Source of the DNA: Isotricha intestinalis
Lineage: Eukaryota; Ciliophora; Litostomatea; Vestibuliferida; Isotrichidae
Direction: 5' to 3'
NCBI GenBank assembly: GCA_023807065.1
Contig: JAJJLU010003690.1
Span: 1 to 37,920 of the forward strand
Length of the DNA stretch: 37,920 nucleotides
This document shows, piece after piece, positions 31,150-37,920 of the stretch. Position 1 is the first letter of the stretch, and every line of letters begins with the position of its first letter. A program made the translations under genes and the position numbers. The notes beneath the pieces are model-generated. The model was not told the DNA's origin. It saw only the letters and a program-made list of their open reading frames with translations, and made no database searches.

Positions 31150-32013
31150 ATGAGTTCATTAGACATAAAAATAAAAAAAAAATATAAAAATTCAATTGAT
31201 TCTCCTTTAATTAAGATAAAAAAAAGTAAAGAAGACAATAATAATGAAATATTATTTAAAATAGATAATCCAGATCCTCAAAGTTATAGAGAAGAAAAAA
31301 ATGTTAATAAATTAAGTCAAAGAAATAATGAGAACTCATCAAATAAAATATTAAATAAGAAAAATAATTTATCTTCTACTTCTGATTTGAAAAATTTATC
31401 AAGTAAAATAAAATCTCAATTTAAAAATCCTTTAAAAAAAGGAAAAAATAGTCTAATTGAAAATTATAATAATTCAATTTCAATTCAAAAATTTAATAAT
31501 ACAACTTCAAAAAAATTACCAAGAAGAGCTTTAGAAGAAATTAAAATACTTCAAAATTTAATTAAATTTAATTTTGAATTATCTCAAAAAAAAGAATATA
31601 CAGACAATTATAATAAAAATAAATCAATAAATTTAAATATTATAAGTGTTAATAATCCACAAAAAAATAATATAAATGAAAAAGAAAGAAAATATAAAAC
31701 AATAAAAGTTAAATTTAAAAAAATTGATAATTCATCTCATAAAAATTATAAAAGTTTAAGTAAAGAAAGAGATAAAAGAAAAGCATTACACAATGTAATA
31801 TTTAATGAAGATAAAAGTAATTCACTTAATCATTTAAATTTAAAGTTAAATTCAATTATAAATAATTTTAATAATATGCAATCAATTAATTTAAATATTA
31901 AATGTAGGAAAAAATTATCTAGTTCAATGATTGAATTAAATTCACCAAAATGTGAGAAATTAATTAATAAAATAAGAAGCCAAAAAAAAATACGTGAAAT
32001 TTTACAGAGTTAA
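31150..32013 (+). CDS. Hypothetical basic Ser/Asn-rich protein
   Basis: A 287-aa frame runs from ATG at 31150 to TAA. It is strongly basic and mostly low in complexity, with no membrane segment. The most ordered part is residues ~120-150 (KKLPRRALEEIKILQNLIKFNFEL), a likely amphipathic helix, and a conserved-looking C-terminal piece with CRKKLSSSMIELNSPKCEKL. The composition fits a cytoskeleton-binding or nucleic-acid-binding protein but does not prove it. I do not recognise the family. Confidence 0.65.
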   Translation: MSSLDIKIKKKYKNSIDSPLIKIKKSKEDNNNEILFKIDNPDPQSYREEKNVNKLSQRNNENSSNKILNKKNNLSSTSDLKNLSSKIKSQFKNPLKKGKNSLIENYNNSISIQKFNNTTSKKLPRRALEEIKILQNLIKFNFELSQKKEYTDNYNKNKSINLNIISVNNPQKNNINEKERKYKTIKVKFKKIDNSSHKNYKSLSKERDKRKALHNVIFNEDKSNSLNHLNLKLNSIINNFNNMQSINLNIKCRKKLSSSMIELNSPKCEKLINKIRSQKKIREILQS

Positions 32014-32238
32014 GAGTTAAATTTTATATATATTAATTAAAATTTTTTTTTTTTCAGTTCGAATCAGATTTTTAATTATGTATTAATTATAATAAATATA
32101 TTGTTTTTAAAAATTTTTTTATAAATAAGGTAAAATTTAATTAACTAAAATATTATAATTATTATCAAACAATGAAAAAAAAATAATAAAATAATAAAGT
32201 AGATGTTCCTAAAAAAACCAATAATAAAATTATATAAA

Positions 32239-33645
32239 TTATTTATTTAATTGTTTCCTTAATATAAGTATTTGATCTAAAAAAAGTGATTTTGAATGTT
32301 CTGAATCTTTTAAGTCTTCTTCTAATTGATAAACTTTTCTTCTAGTATCATATTCAATATTATTTAATTTTGAAGTTAATTCATCTATTCTTTTTACAAA
32401 AGCTGATTTCATTGTTTCAAATTGTTCTAATAAAACTTGTTCATAAGATTCTTCATTAAATTCTTTATTAATAACATCTAATTTTTTTTTCATATCTTCA
32501 TTATCTAATTTTAAAATATTATTTTCTTCTGTTAATTTATTTATTTTTGAATTTAAATCTTTTATTTCTTTATCTAATTTTTTCAAACAATTATTTTTAA
32601 TTTTCATATATTCTTCTTCATGTCTTTTTATAAAATCATTCATATTAATTTTTTCTATTTCAATTATATTATCATTGTTTTTTATATTGTTTATAGTATT
32701 ATTTTGGGATATTGTGTTTTTTAACATTTCTTTTTCTTTTTCAAATTTTTCTTTTAATTCTTTTATTTCTTTCTCTTTATTTTTCAATAAATTTTCATAA
32801 TCATTATTTATATTCTTTAACATCTTATCATAAATATCTTTTAATTTAAAAAATTTTTCAATTTCTGTTCCTTTTAAATTTTTCATATCATTTGAATATT
32901 TTTTAGATATATTAATTTCATTAATTGTTTTTGTTATATTAATATTTAAATTATTAAAATAATCATTAACTAATTTTATTACATGACTATTAATTTTTTT
33001 ATTGTTTACATTTAAATCTAATAACTCATTTAAAGTGTTAATTTTTAAAAATTCTTCAATTTCATTATTTTGTAAAGACGGAAGATTTTTAATATCATTT
33101 GAATTAATATTATTTGTGTTTCTACTTTTAATTTTTTCAATAAATTCTTTAATAACTATAACTTTAGATAAACTTTCTTGAAAAGTATCATCATTATTAA
33201 TTTTTAATTTCATTAAAGTAAAATAATCATAAATTTTTTTAATAAGTAAATCATTTAATCCACATTCAAGATATAATTTTTGTATACATTCATTAATATT
33301 TTTAGTTCCATAAATATTATTAATTTTATCAATATTTGCACTTTGTTCTGTTATTTTATCAATGAAATTATTTATATTTTTGGTTTCTTCAATTTCAGAA
33401 AGTTTTTTAGTTAAACCTGGTGTTTTTGATAATAATTTATACATTTTTATATCTCCACTATTTGAATTTATCATATCTTGAATTGTTAATAAATCACTTT
33501 TTAATATTTGAATTATAGTTGAATAATTTTCAGACTTTGATGAAGGAATATAAAAATTACTTGATGATGTTCCTTGTAAATCTCTTCCTCTACTACTTCC
33601 TAATTTTTTGTGGAAATTATCTCCACTTTTTCTTTTTTTTTCCAT
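32239..33645 (-). CDS. Coiled-coil protein, possibly cytoskeletal
   Basis: A 468-aa frame runs from ATG at 33645 to TAA. The N-terminal 40 residues are basic and Ser-rich (GSSRGRDLQGTSSS). Residues ~40-270 contain short helical units with hydrophobic spacing. From about 270 to the end the sequence is a long heptad-rich coiled coil (LKNKEKEIKELKEKFEKE and later LTEENNILKLDNEDMKKKL). The last ~65 residues (YEQVLLEQFETMKSAFVKR, then RRKVYQLEEDLKDSEHSKS) look more conserved than the rest. Proteins with this shape are common in basal bodies, cilia and centrosomes, but I cannot name a family. No membrane segment is present. Confidence 0.7.
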   Translation of the reverse strand: MEKKRKSGDNFHKKLGSSRGRDLQGTSSSNFYIPSSKSENYSTIIQILKSDLLTIQDMINSNSGDIKMYKLLSKTPGLTKKLSEIEETKNINNFIDKITEQSANIDKINNIYGTKNINECIQKLYLECGLNDLLIKKIYDYFTLMKLKINNDDTFQESLSKVIVIKEFIEKIKSRNTNNINSNDIKNLPSLQNNEIEEFLKINTLNELLDLNVNNKKINSHVIKLVNDYFNNLNINITKTINEINISKKYSNDMKNLKGTEIEKFFKLKDIYDKMLKNINNDYENLLKNKEKEIKELKEKFEKEKEMLKNTISQNNTINNIKNNDNIIEIEKINMNDFIKRHEEEYMKIKNNCLKKLDKEIKDLNSKINKLTEENNILKLDNEDMKKKLDVINKEFNEESYEQVLLEQFETMKSAFVKRIDELTSKLNNIEYDTRRKVYQLEEDLKDSEHSKSLFLDQILILRKQLNK

Positions 33646-33865
33646 TTTTAAATTTATAATAATTAATAATTATATTTTTTACTTATTTAAATTTAAAAAA
33701 AATGCATATATATATTAAAATATTAAAATAGTCACAATTAAAAAGTAGATTTACTTTAATTCATAAAAATATTTACTTTTCCTTTTAAATAATGTAAAAA
33801 AAGGATATTTAATATATAATTATAATTTAATTTTATAATCTCAAAAACATTTTAAATTAATAATC

Positions 33866-34690
33866 ATGAATAAAATAAAAAAATTTAAAAAAAAATGACA
33901 TTTAATGACATAATTAAAAAAAAATTTAGGAAAAAGAGAATTTATATCAGTATTTTTAGTAAAAGAAACATAGATGGTAAAGAATAATCAATGAAAAAAA
34001 GAATAAAAAATAATATACTTAAATGAAAAAGATAATGCATTAAATGAAATTCGAATTTTAGCATCGTTAAGCCATTCAAATATAATATGTTATAATGAAC
34101 CTTTTTTTGATGAAAATTCTCATTAATTGGATATGGAAATTTATTAAGAAAAAAATATTTAATTATTATTATTATAATAGGAATAATTATCAATGATTAT
34201 AATATAAAAAAAAATATACAAAAAAAATCCAAGAACAGGAAATGATTTACTTAAGAATAATATTACAAACAATCAAGTGACTAAAGATAATATAAATAAT
34301 AATTAAAAAATAAAAAGACTAATTAAAAGTACAATTACAATAGAGGAGTTTATATTAAAAATATTAATATAAAAACATAATCAAGTGAATTATCATAAAA
34401 TTAAACCTTTAACAGGGAATCAAACTAATAAATTTGATCTAAAAGAAATCAATAATCCTTATAAAAATCATAAATATATAAATGTTAATGTGAAAGAAAT
34501 TATTAACAAATAATTTATATTATAATTTAAAATTAATAAATGGAAAAAATACCACATTAATAAAAGTAGTAATTGAAAAAATGATTTATAAACCTTTATA
34601 GAATAACAATTACATTTATTGAAATAAAAAATATTTAAATAAAATAATAAAATGAAAGAATATGAAATGTAAATAATAAAAATAAACATA
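33866..34690 (+). pseudogene. NEK-family protein kinase pseudogene
   Basis: A stop-riddled frame retains a clear kinase N-lobe. At 33923-33969 it reads NLGKREFISVFLVKE, matching the glycine loop (LGxGxFxxVFLVK). At 33970-34020 a shifted frame gives IDGKE-stop-SMKK, equivalent to the DGKEYAxKK Lys strand. At 34026-34122 the first frame resumes with NEKDNALNEIRILASL, then SHSNIICYNEPFFDE, which is the helix-C and following strand of NEK kinases (EIRILASxxHPNII is typical). After about 34140 the catalytic loop and DFG are absent. The same frame continues to ~34690 with Gln/Asn/Lys-rich text and stops, mostly TAA, in places where Gln (CAA) would read naturally; this tail part is less certain. The gene is dead by frameshifts, stops and loss of the C-lobe. 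Confidence 0.75.
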
Positions 34691-34782
34691 TATAATTATA
34701 GAGTTATGTTTACAAAAGGAATAATAAATAAATAAAAATTATATTTTTAAAAATTTATATATATATAAATAAATTTATTATA

Positions 34783-35749
34783 ATGAGACCTCGTCCAAAT
34801 ACTCCATTAATTCAAATATTCAATCCAAATAAAAAAGATAATATAAAAGAAGTTAAAAAAACAAATGATTCAGTTCTAAAAAATTTTTCTAATTTTATGA
34901 AAGAAATAATAGAAAATAGAAATGAATCTTCTTTCCTTTCAGGAGATAAAAATATAGTAAAATTTGTTTTAAGTAAATATTTAAATATTCCAGAAGATGA
35001 ATTAAGTCATATTAAAAAACTTTCTGTTATTATTACAAATGATTATGGTTTATTAAATCAATTTGGAAATTTTCTCCCAGAATTAAAATTATTAAAATTA
35101 AATGGTTCAAATATTTTATCATTTAATGATATTGGAACAAGTTTTAATAATATAGAATGTTTACAAATGAAAAATTGTCATTTAAAAAATTTAGATGGAA
35201 TTATTTGTATGCAAAATTTAAAAATTTTAGATATAGAAAATAATGAAGTTTCAGATTTATTAGATATTGATATGTGTACTCAATTAAAAAAAATAGTATT
35301 AAAAAATAATAAAATTAGTGATAGTGATAATTTAACTTTTCTATCTTCAATTGCTAATTTAGAATATGTTGATTTAAGAAATAATCCAATTTGTAATGAT
35401 AATAATGTTACTATTGAAAATTTTTTAAGTGAAATTACTATTGTTTTATGGAATGATTCTCATAATATTTTAAATCAAGATGTTGTTGGTAAATTTGATG
35501 AAAAAATATATAATTCTCCAATAAGGAAACATGACAATAAGATTGATAAAGAAATTAATAATATTATTAAAGATAATGAATCAAATAATAAAAAAGTAAA
35601 TAATCCCATAATAAAAAAAACTAAAATCAGTATTGATGTTATTGAAAAACCATTATCTCCTAATAAAAATAAAAAAGAACATTGTCTAAATGAAGATAAT
35701 GATAATAAACTTGTTAAAATTATAGATGATAATAAAAATGAAAAAAATG

Positions 35750-35788
<39 letters not shown>

Positions 35789-36018
35789 TTAATTCATTTA
35801 GAAATACTTTATCGAAACAAACTACGAAACCTGTTAAATTTAATAGTGTAATAAATTTTTTTGTTGATAAATCAAATGGAAGTAATGGAAGTTCTACAAC
35901 TGGAGGAAGTGAATCAAATAAAAAAAAACCATCAAGTGCTTTTAAAATTATTGTAAAAGATAATAAAGAAGTTAAATCATCTTTCAATAAAATTAAAATA
36001 AAAAAAATAAAAAAATAA
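34783..36018 (+). CDS. LRRC56: Leucine-rich-repeat protein, LRRC56/ODA8-like
   Basis: This is a likely factor for assembly or transport of outer dynein arms of motile cilia (ODA8 in Chlamydomonas, LRRC56 in animals). It has 411 aa. Residues ~60-215 carry the LRR region: a lead-in strand (KLSVIITNDYGLLNQFGNFLP resembles the family's N-terminal cap with its GxxLPxLxxLKLNGS), then LKLLKLNGSNI, DIGTSFNNIECLQM, HLKNLDGI, LKILDIENNEVSDLLDI, LKKIVLKNNKISD and a closing NLEYVDLRNNPI cap. The LKLNGS followed by DIGTS is a close match to LRRC56. The C-terminal ~190 residues are disordered, with a poly-Asn run of about a dozen residues and a Gly/Ser patch. It is single-exon, in tandem with the dynamin gene 133 bp downstream. 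Confidence 0.78.
35750..35788. repeat. (AAT)13 trinucleotide repeat coding poly-Asn
   Basis: An uninterrupted AAT repeat of about 39 bp in frame within the LRRC56-like gene encodes the poly-Asn run. It is a length-variable microsatellite of the type seen across this genome's coding sequence. Confidence 0.85.
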
Positions 36019-36151
36019 ATAATTAAAGTTTATTTATTATTGTTAAATTATTATATTAATTAATATAATAAAAAATTGGCATTTTACTATGAATTTAATT
36101 ATTTAAAAAAAAAATAATTTTTTAAGATTAAAATTTATTTAAAATCTCAAA

Positions 36152-37920
36152 ATGTCCTCCAAAGATACCTCAGATGATAAGGACAATATTCTTTTTCAAA
36201 AGCTTCGAAAATTAATAAATTTAATAGATCAACTTCGTGATTGTGGAGTAAATGAATATATAAAGCTTCCTCGTATATGTTCTCTAGGAACACAATCATC
36301 AGGTAAATCATCAGTATTAGAGTCAATAGTAGGATTAGACTTCCTTCCTCGAGGTGATGGAGTGGTAACTAGAAGGCCTTTGGAGCTTCGTCTATGTCAT
36401 ATTTCTCATGGAGAACCATGGGCAGTTTTTGAAGAGAGAAAAGGACAAAAATTTACAGATTTTAATAAAGTAAGAGAAACAATAGAAGCATTAACAGATG
36501 AAGTATGTCAAAAAGATAAAAATATTGTTGATAAACCAATAATATTAAATGTTTATAGTCAAACTTGCCCTGATTTAACTCTTGTAGATTTACCTGGAGT
36601 AACAAGAGTTCCTGTTGGTGATCAACCTAAAAATATAGAAGAAATTACTAAGAATATGGCAAGAAGATATGTTTCAGATCCTTTAACAATAATATTATGT
36701 GTTATTGCTGCTAATAGTGATATTGCTACAAGTGATGGATTAATGCTTGCTAAACAAATTGATACTGGTGGTGTTAGAACTATTGGAGTTTTAACTAAAT
36801 TAGATATATGGATGCTGGGACTGATGCCAGGAAAGCTCTTATGAATGAAGAAATTCCACTTAAATTAGGGTATGTTGGAGTTAAAAATAGAAGTAAACAA
36901 GATTTAGTTAATAAGTTACCCATGGCAGAAATGGTTAAAAAAGAAAAAGAATTTTTTAGAAGTCATCCAGTTTATAAAAATATGCCTACTGGGTATTTAG
37001 GAACTGATGTTTTAATACAAAAATTAACTAAAATTTATTTTAAAATTATTAGAGATAATTTACCTAGAATTATTAAAGCTATTAATGATAGAATGAAAGA
37101 AGCTGAGGAAGAATTATCTTCTTTAGGTAATCCAATGCCAATTGATGATGCAGGTAAAATGAGTTTATTATGGTCAATGTTAAATGAATATTGTGATATA
37201 TTTAGAAATGTATTACAAGGAAAATATGATAATAAGAGACTTTCTTTTCTTAAAGATGAAGGAGGATATAAAATTAAAATTATTTATAAGAAATTATTAG
37301 AAGATTATACTAAAGATTTTAAAGCTACTGCTGGTTATACAGATGATAATATTAATTATGCTTTAACTATACATGAAGGTGATTCTATTCCTGGTTTTCC
37401 TTCTGTTGATGCTTTTACTTATTTACTTAAACCACAATTAGAAAAATTAAGAGAACCAATTGAAGAATGTTTCAGTGAAGTTTATCAATATATTGACTTC
37501 TTGTCTGGAAAAATTCTAGAAAAAACTTTTGCAAGATTTCCACAAATTATAAATGATATGGGAGATTTTATTAATAATTTTATTAATGAAGTTAAAGATA
37601 AATGTAAATATATTGTGGATTCAGTTGTTGATATGGAAATTAATTATTTATTCACAAACGATATCGAATATTTAAATAATTTCACTACATTCATTCCTAA
37701 AAGTCAAAATAAAAATTTGGAAAATAATAAGAATCAAAGAGGAAATATGAATAATCAAAATAATATGAATGATAATAATGATTTTCAACAAATGGATGCA
37801 AAAACTATTTTTATAAATGAAATAAGAAATAGAATAGAAGCATATTTTAAATTAATAGTAAGGAATTTAAGAGATAGTATACCAAAAATAATAGGAAATA
37901 ACTTAGTGAAAGAAATAGAA
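36152..37920 (+). CDS. Dynamin-family GTPase, partial, with a one-base frameshift
   Basis: This large GTPase of the DRP1/Vps1/Dnm1 type drives membrane fission. The frame starts at ATG 36152 and leaves the window, so it is partial at the 3' end; about 590 residues are seen. GTPase motifs: P-loop GTQSSGKS (46-53), switch T73 in VVTRRP, DLPG (146-149) and TKLD (215-218). The middle/stalk region follows (YVGVKNRSKQDL, then GYLGTDVLIQKLTKIYF), with no PH domain, then an Asn-rich B-insert and the start of the GED (IRNRIEAYFKLIVRNLRD). Right after TKLD-I, at about 36806-36808, one base is missing: the expected MDAGTDARKALM continues in the -1 frame and stays open for 371 codons to the window end. 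Read literally the product would stop at 36844. A sequence error or recent mutation is more likely than biology. Confidence 0.88.

Noticed and set aside
32050..32070. GTTCGAATC string resembling a tRNA box B
   Set aside because: The flanks do not form a T-arm stem, and no acceptor stem or box A lies upstream.
33942..34193. Minus-strand hydrophobic frame opposite the NEK relic
   Set aside because: It is the antisense of the kinase-like plus-strand sequence and has chance composition.
34468..34689. 73-codon minus-strand hydrophobic frame
   Set aside because: It lies antisense to the pseudogene tail; A/T-driven Leu/Ile/Phe/Tyr content and no recognisable domain.
35475..35987. 170-codon minus-strand frame with a poly-Leu run
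   Set aside because: It is antisense to the LRRC56-like gene; the poly-Leu is the reverse of the AAT repeat coding poly-Asn.
1..37920. CRISPR arrays, insertion sequences, operons, ribosome binding sites
   Set aside because: None seen; the window is eukaryotic and contains only trinucleotide and AT repeats.
1..37920. Telomere repeats that would mark a macronuclear chromosome end
   Set aside because: Neither edge shows a G-rich telomeric repeat; a gene is cut at the right edge.

Overview
The window is eukaryotic, nuclear and extremely AT-rich, with non-coding DNA close to homopolymer and AT-repeat composition. TAA, TAG and TGA all end genes (for example TAG for the RCK kinase, TGA for the TBCC-domain gene, TAA for most), and Trp is TGG, so the nuclear code looks standard. 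Four introns can be read directly. They are tiny (27, 29, 32 and 35 nt), start GTAA and end TAG, and three of the four lie near the 5' end of their gene. Several products belong to cilia, basal bodies or centrioles: an LRRC56/ODA8-like protein, a TBCCD1-like protein and an RCK/MAK-type kinase. A ciliated protist with standard stops, very short introns and this base composition suggests a ciliate. The litostome (rumen entodiniomorph) group is my best guess, but this is inference and other AT-rich flagellated protists are not excluded.

Layout. 1-7.3 kb: an unknown 789-aa protein, an unknown protein with a possible thioredoxin-like core, and a SAPS-domain regulatory subunit of PP6/Sit4-type phosphatase whose true start lies two micro-introns upstream of its long exon. 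7.3-10.2 kb: mostly gene-free AT-rich DNA surrounding one small secreted CHAP/NlpC-P60-like peptidoglycan hydrolase that looks bacterial or phage in origin. 10.2-14.7 kb: two unknown basic proteins, a decayed gene relic, and a two-exon gene joining a LITAF zinc domain to a wolframin-like C-terminal domain. 14.9-20.6 kb: a secretory-pathway GH38 alpha-mannosidase, a coiled-coil protein, and the TBCCD1-like gene divergent from it across 90 bp. 21.0-27.8 kb: a two-exon unknown gene, the RCK kinase, a RING/B-box protein and a cyclin. 28.2-36.0 kb: an ankyrin-DHHC palmitoyltransferase, an ATG13-like HORMA protein, two unknown or coiled-coil proteins, a NEK-family kinase pseudogene, and the LRRC56-like gene. 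36.2 kb to the edge: a dynamin-family GTPase that runs off the window and carries a single-base frameshift just after its G4 motif.

The genes do not form one pathway or operon. They are packed housekeeping genes with intergenic distances as short as 54 bp. Loose themes are cilium/basal body (TBCCD1, RCK kinase, LRRC56, coiled-coil proteins), membrane traffic and autophagy (dynamin, ATG13, DHHC, LITAF-wolframin, mannosidase) and digestion of bacteria (CHAP enzyme). Beyond single genes, two signals deserve attention: the LITAF-wolframin fusion, and a switch along several genes from A-ending to T-ending synonymous codons.
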